A stretch of DNA of 64,000 nucleotides from an uncultured candidate division WPS-2 bacterium (GCA_937927945.1 CALEYW010000088.1:17472-81471), one strand, 5' to 3'. Shown: positions 52,331 to 61,239, counted from the stretch's first letter. Notes: generated from the letters alone by a model not told the origin. Numbers and translations are program-made.

Positions 52331-53469
52331 CGTGTGGGGCGGATGCGGTAGATGGCTCCGCTCGTGTCTTCGCTGATGAAGAGCGAGCCGTCGGTGCCGA
52401 CGGCGACGCCGGTGGGGCGGCAGGAGCGCGAGCCGTCGGCGGCCTGACAGCCGCCGAGGAATTCGGTCCATTGCGCGCCGGGATCGTTCCAGTCGACGGT
52501 CTTCACGGGGTTCGTTCCGTTGAAGGAGACGAACGCGACGCGCGGCGGGACCGGCGGCTGATGCCACGAGCCGTGCAGCGCGACGAACGCACCGCCGCGA
52601 TAGGCGGACGGGAACGCGTACTTGCCCTTCGCATCGGCGGGATAGAAGGCGGCCCCGATCGGCGTTTCGTACGCGGGGAAGACGACGCGCGGCACGACGA
52701 CGTTCGCGCAGCCCGTGCGGTCGATCGGCTTGCGGTCGTCGGAACAATGAAGCCAACCGTAATCCGGCGTCCCCGGGTGTGCCGTCACGTCGTCGAAGAT
52801 CTCGTACGGGTGGCCGTGCTCGAGGTCGTCGCGCCCGGCCACACCCGCCCACAGGCCCCCGTCGGCCGGATCGACCGCGAGCGCGATCGCGTTGCGAATG
52901 TCGACCGCTCGCGCGTGCATGTTCTTGCCGTCGGGGGTCATCGCTTGGACCGTCGCGCGGGTCGGGTCGTGCTCGTCGCACGCGTTGCACGACGACCCGA
53001 CGCTCGCGTAGAGCACGCCGCGGCTCAGTACGACCGTCGTCGTGGAATGCCCGCGTGCGCCGCCGGGCCGCACCGCGGCGATCTTTTGCGGCTTCGCGCG
53101 CGCTTCGCGGTCGCCGCTGCGAAACGGGATGCGGTACACGCCGAACTGCCCGCCCGCATAGACCGCGTCGGCAGCGACGAAAACGCTCGCGACCGGATGG
53201 TCGTCGAAGGTCGCGAACGCTCGCGGCGCGCCGGCCGTCGCTTGGGCGTCGGGAACGACGTAAATCTCGCTTCCGGTGGTGCCGACGAAGAGGTCACCGT
53301 TCGGCGCGACGCTGAGCTCGCGCGCGCCGCGCACGGTTGCGATGCGCTCGGCCGCGAAACCCGCCGGCACGGTGACGGTCGCAGCGGTCTGTGCGCGAAC
53401 GGTGTGCGGCGCAAGCAGCGTGACGGCGGCGAGGGTCAGGCCGAGGAGGAGCGCGCGAAAGGCCGGCAC
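52327..53469 (-). CDS. Exported sorbosone-dehydrogenase-like (PQQ/GDH-type) propeller, copy 2
   Basis: A 380-residue six-bladed propeller protein of the L-sorbosone/soluble-glucose-dehydrogenase family. A signal peptide (ALLLGLTLAAVTLLAPHTVRA) follows the GTG start. SSCNACDEHDPTRATVQAM, FPAYETPIGAAFYPAD, VALHGSWHQPPVPP and PTGVAVGTDGSLFISED are family signatures. The start overlaps the stop of the next gene upstream by one base. It is a tandem homologue of that gene. Relatives oxidise sugars with PQQ, but many members have no known activity. Confidence 0.87.
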   Translation of the reverse strand: MPAFRALLLGLTLAAVTLLAPHTVRAQTAATVTVPAGFAAERIATVRGARELSVAPNGDLFVGTTGSEIYVVPDAQATAGAPRAFATFDDHPVASVFVAADAVYAGGQFGVYRIPFRSGDREARAKPQKIAAVRPGGARGHSTTTVVLSRGVLYASVGSSCNACDEHDPTRATVQAMTPDGKNMHARAVDIRNAIALAVDPADGGLWAGVAGRDDLEHGHPYEIFDDVTAHPGTPDYGWLHCSDDRKPIDRTGCANVVVPRVVFPAYETPIGAAFYPADAKGKYAFPSAYRGGAFVALHGSWHQPPVPPRVAFVSFNGTNPVKTVDWNDPGAQWTEFLGGCQAADGSRSCRPTGVAVGTDGSLFISEDTSGAIYRIRPTR

Positions 53470-54830
53470 TACGTCGGCTTCGCCCGTTTCACGGCCGATC
53501 CGCTCGAACCGGACGGCCGAATGCGATAGATGTTCCCCGTGTCGTCGTCGGCGACGAACAGGCTGCCTTGCGCACCGACGGCGACGCCCGTCGCGCGGCC
53601 GATGCGCCGGCCGCTCGCGTCCTGAAAGCCGCTGAAGAAGTCGCTCCACTGGGTCGTGGGATCGCCCCAGCTCACCGTGCGGGCCGGCGCAGCGCCGGAG
53701 AACGGAACGAACGCGACGTGCGGCGGTACGATCGGAATGCCGTTCGCGAGATGCCACGATCCGTGCATGCTCACGAACAGCCCGCCGCGCCACGCCGGCG
53801 GAAATGCGTAGGCGCCCGATTGCGAGACGGGCGAGAACGCCGCGCCGATCAGCGTCGAGTAGGCGGGAAACACGAGCGCCGGCGCGACCGTGTTCGCGCA
53901 GTTCGCGCCGCTGCGGTAGGCGACGTGATTCTCCTCGCAGTCCGGCCAGCCGTAATCGGCCGGCGCGCCGTGCGCCGAGACGGGGTCGAGGAACTCGTAG
54001 GGGTGACCGGCGGGCAACGCGTCCTGGCCGGCGCCGCCGGCCCAGACGTTCCCGCTCGCCGGGTCGGTCGCGAGCGCGAGCGCATTGCGAAGGCGCGTCG
54101 CCTGCGTCGTCATGCCGCTGCCGTCGAGCGCCATGCGCTGCACGGTCGCACGGGTCGGATCGGCTTCGACGCACGCGTTGCACGACGAGGCAACGCCGAC
54201 GTAGAGGGTCCCTCCGCTGACCGCGATCGAACTCGTGTCGTGCACGTCGCCGTCCGAGTTCGGCGCGACCGGCCCGCTGCGCACCGAGGCGATCTGCGTC
54301 GCGGTTCCGCTCTGCGCACCCGTGGTGTATGGAATGCGGTAGACGTGATGCTGCGTCGCGACGAACACGAAGCCGCTGCCGAACGCGACGCCTTGCGCCG
54401 GGCCGTCGGGCAGCGACGCGAACGCCGCGGGTGCAGCAGCGACGCCGGCCGCTTCCGCATTCGGGACGACCATCACATGCGCGCCGGTGGTGCCGACGAT
54501 CATATCGCCGTTCGGAAGCGCGGCGAGCTCCCGTGCGCCGCCGACGTTGGCGACGACGTTGGCGACGAAGCCTTGCGGCACGCGCAACCGCGCGTCGGCG
54601 AGCGGCGGGGTCGCCGCAGGCGCCGGCGTCGCGCTTGCCGCGCCGCTCGGCGACGCGCTCGGAACCGGCGTCGCCGTCTCGACCGGCACCGGTGTGGCCG
54701 CCGGCGGCGCGGGGGTTGCATTGACGAGCGAGCCCGGCGGCAACGGCTGCATCGGCGGCTGAGCGCCGAGATTCCCGCCGCCGCACGCCGCCGTGACGGC
54801 AAGCAACGCGGCGCCGGCCAGCGAACGCAA
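53469..54830 (-). CDS. Lipoprotein sorbosone-dehydrogenase-like propeller, copy 1
   Basis: A 453-residue lipoprotein of the same family. The TTG start gives a short signal with lipobox VTAAC, then a proline-, alanine- and threonine-rich linker of about 70 residues. The propeller has SSCNACVEADPTRATVQRM, FPAYSTLIGAAFSPVS, VSMHGSWHLANG and ATGVAVGAQGSLFVADD, each matching the downstream copy. The start is not certain: only six bases would separate it from the divergent hisH start, so one of the two starts is probably further inside. Confidence 0.82.
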   Translation of the reverse strand: MRSLAGAALLAVTAACGGGNLGAQPPMQPLPPGSLVNATPAPPAATPVPVETATPVPSASPSGAASATPAPAATPPLADARLRVPQGFVANVVANVGGARELAALPNGDMIVGTTGAHVMVVPNAEAAGVAAAPAAFASLPDGPAQGVAFGSGFVFVATQHHVYRIPYTTGAQSGTATQIASVRSGPVAPNSDGDVHDTSSIAVSGGTLYVGVASSCNACVEADPTRATVQRMALDGSGMTTQATRLRNALALATDPASGNVWAGGAGQDALPAGHPYEFLDPVSAHGAPADYGWPDCEENHVAYRSGANCANTVAPALVFPAYSTLIGAAFSPVSQSGAYAFPPAWRGGLFVSMHGSWHLANGIPIVPPHVAFVPFSGAAPARTVSWGDPTTQWSDFFSGFQDASGRRIGRATGVAVGAQGSLFVADDDTGNIYRIRPSGSSGSAVKRAKPT

Positions 54831-54836
54831 GCGGCG

Positions 54837-55454
54837 ATGGCATCGGGTTTGGCGGTGATCGACTACGGCGGCGGCAACATCGGTTCGCTCATCGCCGCGC
54901 TCGAGCGGCGCGGCGTCAGGTTCACGTTGACCGCAGATCCGGCCGAGGTCGAGCGCGCCGGCGCTGCGATCTTGCCCGGCGATGGTGCCTTCGGCGCGAC
55001 GATGGATGCGTTGCGCGAACGCGGCCTGGATGCTGCCGTGCGATCGACGGTCGCCGCCAAGCGGCCGTTTCTCGGCATTTGCGTGGGAATGCAAGTGCTC
55101 TTCAACTCCAGCGACGAGTACGGCGGCGCGGCCGGTTTGGGGATTCTACCCGGAGACGTCCGCAGGTTCACCACGGCGCCGCGCGTCCCGCACATGGGCT
55201 GGAACGACCTCGTGATCGAACGCACGCATCCGTTCGTCGAGGGCGTCTCGACTGGCGCGTGGGCGTATTTTCTGCACTCGTACCGCGTCGCCGCGACCGA
55301 CGCGCTGGTCGCGTCGTGCGAGTACGGCGAGCGGTTCGCGGCGATCGTCGCGCGCGACAACGTCATGGCGACCCAGTTCCACCCGGAGAAGAGCCGGACC
55401 GCCGGCGGTCGTCTGCTCGACAATTTCCTGAAGATCGCGCATGAGCACGCGTGA
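54837..55454 (+). CDS. hisH: Imidazole glycerol phosphate synthase glutaminase subunit HisH
   Basis: Class I glutamine amidotransferase of 205 residues that feeds ammonia to HisF. LAVIDYGGGNIGSLIAAL opens the fold, the nucleophile cysteine is in LGICVGMQVLF, and histidine and glutamate are in QFHPEKS. MGWNDLVIERTHPF is typical of HisH. It overlaps hisA by fourteen bases. A start at a later TTG or GTG is possible. Confidence 0.95.
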   Translation: MASGLAVIDYGGGNIGSLIAALERRGVRFTLTADPAEVERAGAAILPGDGAFGATMDALRERGLDAAVRSTVAAKRPFLGICVGMQVLFNSSDEYGGAAGLGILPGDVRRFTTAPRVPHMGWNDLVIERTHPFVEGVSTGAWAYFLHSYRVAATDALVASCEYGERFAAIVARDNVMATQFHPEKSRTAGGRLLDNFLKIAHEHA

Positions 55455-56178
55455 GCTGACGCTGCTGCCGGCGATCGATCTGCGCGGGGGATACGCCGTG
55501 CGGCTCGAGCGCGGCGATCCGACGCGCGAGACGCGCTACGACGCGGATCCGGTCGCGCGGGCGCGCGCGTTCGTCGCGGACGGCGCGACCGCGCTGCACG
55601 TCGTCGATCTCGACGGCGCCTTCGGCACGGGCGAGAATCAAGCGGCACTGCGCGCGATCTGCGCCGCGGTGGACGTCCCGGTGCAGACCGGCGGCGGCGT
55701 GCGCTCGCGCGCGGACGTCGTCGCGCGGCTCGACGCCGGCGCTCACGCGATCGTCATCGGCACGTTGCTGGTCGAACGGCCGGACGACGTGCGTCTGCTC
55801 GTCGACGTGTACGGCGATCGCATCGTCGCCGGGATCGACGCGCGCGGCGACCGTGTCGCGACCCGCGGCTGGCTGGCCGAGACGGCCGTCTCGCGCGACG
55901 ACCTCGTACGCCGGGTTGCCGGCTGGGGCGTCGGGCGGATCGTGTATACGGAAATCGGACGCGACGGCATGGGCTCCGGCTACGACGTCGACGCGCTCGC
56001 GCACGTCGCCGCGGTTGCCGACGTGCACATCACCGCCAGCGGCGGCGCGCGCACGATCGACGATCTGATCGCGCTGCGCGACGGCACGCCCGCCAACGTC
56101 AGCGCCGCGATCGTCGGCCGCGCCCTCTACGAAGGAACGCTCGACCTGCGCGCCGCGCTGGAGCGGCTCGCGGGCTGA
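55441..56178 (+). CDS. hisA: Phosphoribosyl-formimino-AICAR isomerase HisA
   Basis: TIM-barrel isomerase of histidine synthesis, 245 residues. The two catalytic aspartates lie in LLPAIDLRGGYAVRL and IVAGIDARGD, and the phosphate-binding loops are QTGGGVRS and ASGGARTIDD. It begins within hisH. HisF, HisI and HisE are not in the window. Confidence 0.95.
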   Translation: MSTRELTLLPAIDLRGGYAVRLERGDPTRETRYDADPVARARAFVADGATALHVVDLDGAFGTGENQAALRAICAAVDVPVQTGGGVRSRADVVARLDAGAHAIVIGTLLVERPDDVRLLVDVYGDRIVAGIDARGDRVATRGWLAETAVSRDDLVRRVAGWGVGRIVYTEIGRDGMGSGYDVDALAHVAAVADVHITASGGARTIDDLIALRDGTPANVSAAIVGRALYEGTLDLRAALERLAG

Positions 56179-56205
56179 CCGCCGTCATCCCGAGTTCGGG
56201 ATGAA

Positions 56206-57324
56206 TCAGATCGAGGGGACGTCGTAGCGGCGCGGAACGTGCGCCGGGAGGCGGGCGACGATCTCGTAGCCGATCGTCTCCGCGGCGCGCGCCAGCTCTT
56301 CCGCCGAGATCGTCTCGCCGCCGTCGCTGCCGATCAGCGTCACGGTGTCGCCGACGGCGGCGGCCGGCACTTCGGTGACGTCGACGAACGCCATGTTCAT
56401 GCACACGCGTCCGACGAGCGGAACGCGCCGTCCGCGCACGAGCGCGTGCGCCGCGTTGCCGGCTGCCCGCGGCAGTCCCTCGGCGTAACCGATCGGCAGC
56501 GTCGCGATGCGCGACGGGCGTGCGGCGTACCAGGTGCGGCCGTAGCCGACGCTGGCTCCGGCCTCGATCGTATGCTCGGCGACGATCTGCGTGCGCCACG
56601 CCAGCGCCGGTTCGAGGACGACTCCCTGCTCGCGCATCAGCGTTTCGGTTTCGATGCTCGGCCAAATGCCGTAGACGCCGATCCCGGCGCGGATCGCGTC
56701 GAGCCTCGTCTCGGGCCACAGCATCGCCGCAGCGGTCGCGGCGGCGTGGCGTTCCACTTCCGGTCCGAGGTCGCGCGTCGCATCTAGAAACCGCGCGAGC
56801 TGTTCGTGCGTGAACGTCGAGTCGAGTTCTTCCGCCGCGGCGATGTGCGTGAAGGCGCCGGCGAGCGTGAATTCGGGCGTCGTCGCGTAGCGCGCCAACG
56901 CGGCGGGCGCCTCGGCCGGCGTCAGGCCGAGCCGCACGACGCCGGTGTCGATCTTCGCGTGCACCGTGAAGGGGCGGCGCCTTCGGCGCGCGACGCTCGC
57001 GACTTGGCGCGCGTAGAGTCCGTCATCCCAGAGCGTCAGCGCGACGTCAGCGGCATGGGCGATGTCGAGTTCGCCCGGATGAACCGGGCCGAGCACGTGG
57101 ATCGGCGTCTCGATTCCGGCGTCGCGCAGCACGACCGCTTCTTCGAGCGCGTAGACGCACAGCCGGACGACGTGCGGCGCGAGCGCGCGGGCCGTCGGTA
57201 CCAGGCCGTGGCCGTACGCGTTCGCTTTGACGACGGCGGTGAGCCGTGCCGGTGCGACCAGGCGCGCGAGCGTCCGGGCATTCCGGCCGATCGCGTCGAG
57301 ATCGACCGCAACCTCGGCGATCAC
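56206..57324 (-). CDS. alr: Alanine racemase
   Basis: PLP enzyme that supplies D-alanine for the wall, 372 residues from the GTG that overlaps the stop of the gene before it. VVKANAYGHG puts the PLP lysine at residue 33, and SVGYGRTWYA holds the catalytic tyrosine of the second domain. MCVNMAFVDVT-type (VCMNMAFVDVTEV) is the usual C-terminal signature. It supports ddl and murF in the dcw cluster, although far from them. Confidence 0.95.
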   Translation of the reverse strand: MIAEVAVDLDAIGRNARTLARLVAPARLTAVVKANAYGHGLVPTARALAPHVVRLCVYALEEAVVLRDAGIETPIHVLGPVHPGELDIAHAADVALTLWDDGLYARQVASVARRRRRPFTVHAKIDTGVVRLGLTPAEAPAALARYATTPEFTLAGAFTHIAAAEELDSTFTHEQLARFLDATRDLGPEVERHAAATAAAMLWPETRLDAIRAGIGVYGIWPSIETETLMREQGVVLEPALAWRTQIVAEHTIEAGASVGYGRTWYAARPSRIATLPIGYAEGLPRAAGNAAHALVRGRRVPLVGRVCMNMAFVDVTEVPAAAVGDTVTLIGSDGGETISAEELARAAETIGYEIVARLPAHVPRRYDVPSI

Positions 57325-57806
57325 GCGCGGGCGGGCGTGCCCGAAAGCAGGCGCGAGACGACCAGCGCGACCGGAATTCCGTAGAAGAGGATGTGCGCGA
57401 CCAGCCCCGTGGCGAGTTGCGGGAGCGACGGCCGGTGGTAGAGGCCGGCCGCGATCAGCACGATCTCCATGAACACCCAGACGACGACCCCGAAGCAGGC
57501 GCCCGACACCCACGGCCGCGCGAGCAGCTGCGGCTGCGAGCGGATCAGGTACACGTAGCCGATCGCCCAGCCGATCGCGACGCAGAAGTGGAGCCCTAGG
57601 CCGATCAGCGGCGCCGCGGGGTTCGCGCCCGCCGCGGGTCCGAGTGCCGAGGCGATCCAGGTATAGGTCGCGGCGATGACGGCGCCGGCCGGCTGTCCGC
57701 TCGCGACCTGCGCCCCGAATAGGAAGAGATCGAGTAGGATTCCGCCGGCGAGGCCGGCGACGAGTCCCGCCACGATCTGGGCGCGCAGGGTCACGGTACG
57801 TTCCAC
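57321..57806 (-). CDS. Small integral membrane protein of unknown function
   Basis: A 161-residue protein with four clear hydrophobic helices: QIVAGLVAGLAGGILLDLFLF, LIGLGLHFCVAIGWAIGYVYLI, VSGACFGVVVWVFMEIVLIAAG and LVAHILFYGIPVALVVSRLL. No catalytic motif is seen. The GTGA overlap with alr shows they form one operon. The layout recalls YagU/DUF1440-like inner-membrane proteins, but I am not sure of this. Confidence 0.75.
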   Translation of the reverse strand: MERTVTLRAQIVAGLVAGLAGGILLDLFLFGAQVASGQPAGAVIAATYTWIASALGPAAGANPAAPLIGLGLHFCVAIGWAIGYVYLIRSQPQLLARPWVSGACFGVVVWVFMEIVLIAAGLYHRPSLPQLATGLVAHILFYGIPVALVVSRLLSGTPARA

Positions 57807-57827
57807 GAGAGCCGCCCTTCGCGGCCT

Positions 57828-58337
57828 CTAGGCGGTGATCCCGGACCCCTCCGCGCCGTGCCCCTCATGGCGGAAGGTCTGCTCGCGGCGTTCCAAGGCG
57901 TCGCCCAGGCGGTCCAGCAGATCGCGCATCATCGATTTCGCGATCCGGCGGCCGACGACGACGTTGAACACCAACCCCAACAGGCCGAACGGCACGATCC
58001 ACGCCCCCTCGAGCCTGATCCGGGTTGTGTCGACCGTCTCAATGCGCAACCGGACCGTGCCGTGGAAGTCGGGCAGCAGCCGTGTCCCGGCCGACCATTC
58101 CACCATCAGCGCGTCATGAACGCGGCCGTCCTCCGTCTCGTCAGGGTGATGGGCGAAGAAGAGCTTCACCGGCCGGCGAACCCTGCCGCGCAGGCCCACG
58201 ACGAAGTCGCGCAACGGGACGTGGACTTCGATCCCGGAGACCTCAGCTTGGCGGAAGAATTCCGCCGCATAGTCGTGGGCGACGGAGAACGGGCAGCGGA
58301 CGATTCGCTCGACGGTGGCCCGGGAGACATACGGCAC
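57828..58337 (-). CDS. SRPBCC-fold-like protein
   Basis: About 169 residues from a GTG start. ERIVRCPFSVAHDYAAEFFRQ is the usual opening of SRPBCC/polyketide-cyclase folds, followed by a series of beta strands (VHVPLRDFVVGLRG, DALMVEWSAGTRLLPDFHGTVRLRIE, TRIRLEGAWIVPFG) and a last long helix with SMMRDLLDRLGDALERREQ. These domains bind hydrophobic ligands. Start choice is uncertain: longer readings would enter the groES control region, which is therefore the argument for the shorter one. Confidence 0.68.
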   Translation of the reverse strand: MPYVSRATVERIVRCPFSVAHDYAAEFFRQAEVSGIEVHVPLRDFVVGLRGRVRRPVKLFFAHHPDETEDGRVHDALMVEWSAGTRLLPDFHGTVRLRIETVDTTRIRLEGAWIVPFGLLGLVFNVVVGRRIAKSMMRDLLDRLGDALERREQTFRHEGHGAEGSGITA

Positions 58338-58422
58338 CTTGTCTCTGTACCCATCCGGCAGGCGAGCGAGCCGTCTTCGGGCCTTGCACTCGGCCGTCGG
58401 GTCTGCTAACGTAAATTTCCGG

Positions 58423-58449
58423 CTGGCACTCTTGTGCCAGCAGTGCCAA
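58423..58449 (+). promoter_or_regulatory. CIRCE-like operator (HrcA binding site) upstream of groES
   Basis: CTGGCACTC (58423-58431), a nine-base spacer and CAGTGCCAA (58441-58449). The CIRCE consensus is TTAGCACTC-N9-GAGTGCTAA; each arm matches seven of nine bases and the spacer length is exact. HrcA repressor bound here would keep groESL off until heat stress. No hrcA gene is in the window. Confidence 0.75.
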
Positions 58450-58469
58450 CCCCTGGAGGAATGGTTTTC

Positions 58470-58781
58470 GTGAATCTCAAGCCACTGGGCGATCGCGTGG
58501 TCGTCGAGCACGTGGAGCAGGCCGAAAAGTCTGCCGGCGGCGTCTTCCTTCCTGACACGGCCAAAGAGAAGCCGCAGGAAGGCCGCGTCCTTGCCGTCGG
58601 TAGCGGCCGCACGCTCGACAATGGCACGAAGCTCGCCATGGACGTCAAGCCCGGCGACAAGATCATCTACTCGAAGTACTCGGGGTCCGAGATCAAGCTC
58701 GACGGCAAAGAGTACCTCATCATCTCAGAAAAAGACGTGCTTGCGGTCGTCACCGATGCAGCCGTCGGCGCCGGAGTATAA
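58470..58781 (+). CDS. groES: Co-chaperonin GroES
   Basis: Seven-subunit lid of the chaperonin, 103 residues. The family start NLKPLGDRVVVEHVE and the mobile-loop region SAGGVFLPDTAKEKPQEGRVLAVG are clear. An ATG nine bases upstream directly abuts the ribosome-binding site GGAGGA (58455-58460), leaving no spacing, while the GTG used here lies nine bases from it. The GTG also gives the usual family N-terminus, so it is the true start. Confidence 0.96.
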   Translation: MNLKPLGDRVVVEHVEQAEKSAGGVFLPDTAKEKPQEGRVLAVGSGRTLDNGTKLAMDVKPGDKIIYSKYSGSEIKLDGKEYLIISEKDVLAVVTDAAVGAGV

Positions 58782-58790
58782 GCAGCAGAC

Positions 58791-60434
58791 ATGGCAGCAA
58801 AACAACTAGTATTCGACGAGAACGCTCGTCGCGCGCTCGAGCGCGGAGCGAACATTCTCGCCGACGCCGTGAAGGTCACGCTCGGCCCGAAGGGCCGCAA
58901 CGTCGTCCTCGACAAGAAATTCGGCTCGCCGACGATCACCAACGACGGCGTGACGATCGCGAAGGAAATCGAGCTCCCCGACACGTTCGAGAACATGGGC
59001 GCGCAGCTCGTCAAGGAAGTCGCCTCGAAGACCAACGACATCGCCGGCGACGGGACGACGACCGCGACCGTTCTCGCGCAGGCCATCATCCGTGAAGGTC
59101 TCCGGAACGTCACGGCGGGTTCGAACCCGCTGCTGATCAAGCGCGGCATCGAGACCGCGGTCGAACTGGCCGTGGCCGAGATGCAGAAGATGGTCCAGGT
59201 CGTCGACACGACCGAGAAGATCGCGCAAGTCGCGTCGATCTCGGCCAACGACAAGACCATCGGCGAACTCATCGCGCAGGCGATGAAAGAAGTCGGTAAG
59301 GACGGCGTCATCACCGTCGAGGAATCGAAGACGATGAAGACCGACGTCGAGACCAAGGACGGGATGCTCTTCGACAAGGGCTACATCTCGCCGTACATGG
59401 TGACCGACTCCGAGCGCATGGAAGCCGAGCTCACCGACCCGTATATCCTGGTCACCGAGCGCAAGATCGGCGCGATCGCCGACATCCTGCCGCTGCTCGA
59501 GAAGATCGTCCAGGTTCAGAAGCCGCTGCTGATCATTGCCGAAGACGTCGAAGGCGAAGCCCTCGCAACGCTCGTCGTGAACAAGCTGCGCGGCACGTTC
59601 ACCACCGTCGCCGTCAAGGCGCCGGGTTTCGGCGACCGCCGCAAGGAAATGCTCAAGGACATCGCCACCCTGACGGGCGCGACGGTCGTGAGCGAAGAGC
59701 TGGGCCTCAAGCTCGACAAGGTCACGCCGGATCTCCTCGGTCAAGCGAAGACCGTCAAGGTCACCAAGGAAGAGACGACGATCGTCGACGGCAAGGGTAA
59801 GCCGGAAGCGATCAAGGGCCGCATCGAGATGATCAAGCGGCAGATCGAAGAGACCGACAGCGACTTCGATCGCGAGAAGCTTCAAGAGCGCCTCGCGAAG
59901 CTGTCCGGCGGCGTCGCCGTGATCCAGGTCGGCGCGGCCACCGAGACCGAGCTCAAAGAGAAGAAGCACCGCATCGAGGACGCCCTCTCGGCGACCCGCG
60001 CTGCCGTGCAAGAAGGCATGATCCCCGGCGGCGGCTCGTCGCTGGTGCACGCGATCAAGGCGCTCGAGAAGCTCGCCGGCGAGACGAAGAACCACGACGA
60101 GAAGATCGGCGTGGACATCATCCGCCGCGCGCTCGAAGAGCCGCTTCGCCAGATCGCGGAGAACGCCGGCTTCGAAGGCAGCGTCGAAGTGAACCGCGTC
60201 AAGACGGCCAAGCTCGGTCAGGGCTTCGACGCCATGACCGGCAACCTGGTCGACATGGTCCAGGCCGGCATCGTGGAGCCGTTCAAGGTCACCCGCTCGG
60301 CGCTGCAAAACGCGGCCTCGATCGGCGCGCTGATCCTGACGACGGAAACCCTCATCGCCGACAAACCCGAACCGAAGTCGAACAACGCCGGCGGCCCTCC
60401 GGGCGGCGGCATGGGCGGCTACGACATGATGTAG
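58791..60434 (+). CDS. groEL: Chaperonin GroEL
   Basis: Sixty-kilodalton chaperonin, 547 residues. VTLGPKGRNVVLDKKFGSPTITNDG, AGDGTTTATVLAQAI (ATP site with the catalytic aspartate region), GFGDRRKEMLKDIA and the last turn GGPPGGGMGGYDMM are all canonical. It begins nine bases after groES and is controlled from the same CIRCE-like promoter. A strong terminator follows. Confidence 0.98.
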   Translation: MAAKQLVFDENARRALERGANILADAVKVTLGPKGRNVVLDKKFGSPTITNDGVTIAKEIELPDTFENMGAQLVKEVASKTNDIAGDGTTTATVLAQAIIREGLRNVTAGSNPLLIKRGIETAVELAVAEMQKMVQVVDTTEKIAQVASISANDKTIGELIAQAMKEVGKDGVITVEESKTMKTDVETKDGMLFDKGYISPYMVTDSERMEAELTDPYILVTERKIGAIADILPLLEKIVQVQKPLLIIAEDVEGEALATLVVNKLRGTFTTVAVKAPGFGDRRKEMLKDIATLTGATVVSEELGLKLDKVTPDLLGQAKTVKVTKEETTIVDGKGKPEAIKGRIEMIKRQIEETDSDFDREKLQERLAKLSGGVAVIQVGAATETELKEKKHRIEDALSATRAAVQEGMIPGGGSSLVHAIKALEKLAGETKNHDEKIGVDIIRRALEEPLRQIAENAGFEGSVEVNRVKTAKLGQGFDAMTGNLVDMVQAGIVEPFKVTRSALQNAASIGALILTTETLIADKPEPKSNNAGGPPGGGMGGYDMM

Positions 60435-60461
60435 TCTTCGCACCGAGCGAAGATGAAATCA

Positions 60462-60496
60462 ACGGCCCTGGGCAGCGATGCCCGGGGCCGTTTTAT
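60462..60496 (+). terminator. Rho-independent terminator of groESL
   Basis: A 13-base-pair stem, ACGGCCCTGGGCA with TGCCCGGGGCCGT (one G-T pair, all other pairs standard), closes on the tetraloop GCGA (60475-60478) and is followed by TTTTAT. This is a classic intrinsic terminator, 27 bases after the groEL stop, and the clearest one in the window. Confidence 0.92.
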
Positions 60497-60546
60497 CGGT
60501 TCGCGGGATCAAGGGCGCTTGAACGATCCTCTCGTAGTTCCCGAGC

Positions 60547-61173
60547 ATGCCGGATCATGAAACCGTCTTTGCGTTTGCGCTCGTCGCGGCGACGATGGCG
60601 TGTACGCCTGGGCCCAACATGCTGAACCTCCTGTCGCAAACTGCGTCGCAGGGGTTGCGAGCCGGTTACGTTACGCTGTGCGGCTCCGTCTCGGCGCTGG
60701 TCCTGATCGCAGCAGCTGCAGTGTTCGGACTAACGTCGATTCTCGTCGCCGTTCCGTCGCTCTACCTTGCGATGAAGGTTGCCGGCACGCTGTATCTGCT
60801 CTACCTCGCAGTTCGCACGTTCACGGGAGCGCTCGACTTCACGAAGCTCCGAGAGGTCGCGCCGCGGAGCGCGGGCCGGCTCTTCGCCGGCGGCTTTCTG
60901 ACCAACGCGCTCAATCCGAAAATGGCGCTGCTCTATGCCGCACTGCTTCCTCCGTTCATTCGCCCGTCACAAGGCCATATCGTCTCCCAGACCGCTGCGC
61001 TGGCCGCCGTTCAGATCATCGTGAGCCTCTGCATCAACGTCACGATCATCGCCTTCGCCGGCAAGCTCGTCGCGGCGCTCCGGCGTCAGCCCACGGTCGC
61101 GCAAGCGTTGCGGACGTTCTTCGCCGCCGCGCTCGGATTTTTCGCGCTTCGGCTTGCGTTCGACCGTCGCTGA
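60547..61173 (+). CDS. LysE/RhtB-family amino acid exporter
   Basis: Inner-membrane exporter of 208 residues with six hydrophobic segments. The family signature is CTPGPNMLNLLSQTASQGLRAGYVTLCG near residue 20, and GGFLTNALNPKMALLYAALLPPF follows in the second half. Members export amino acids or their derivatives, such as homoserine lactones. It stands alone after the groESL terminator, and ends 22 bases before the operator of the next gene. Confidence 0.9.
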   Translation: MPDHETVFAFALVAATMACTPGPNMLNLLSQTASQGLRAGYVTLCGSVSALVLIAAAAVFGLTSILVAVPSLYLAMKVAGTLYLLYLAVRTFTGALDFTKLREVAPRSAGRLFAGGFLTNALNPKMALLYAALLPPFIRPSQGHIVSQTAALAAVQIIVSLCINVTIIAFAGKLVAALRRQPTVAQALRTFFAAALGFFALRLAFDRR

Positions 61174-61195
61174 GGGCTCCCAGTGCAGGTATACG

Positions 61196-61233
61196 ACACT
61201 TCACTTTGGCGTGAAGTGTTCGCGTGGTATGCT
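61196..61233 (+). promoter_or_regulatory. Operator and promoter of the ArsR-type regulator gene
   Basis: A perfect inverted repeat, ACACTTCAC (61196-61204), six-base spacer and GTGAAGTGT (61211-61219). Downstream is an extended -10 box, TGG-TATGCT (-10 at 61228-61233). A -35-like TTGGCG lies between the two operator arms at a spacing of 16, so a dimer bound here would cover the -35. Transcription would start about six or seven bases after the -10, almost on the ATG at 61240, giving a leaderless message. Confidence 0.7.
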
Positions 61234-61239
61234 CGCGGC

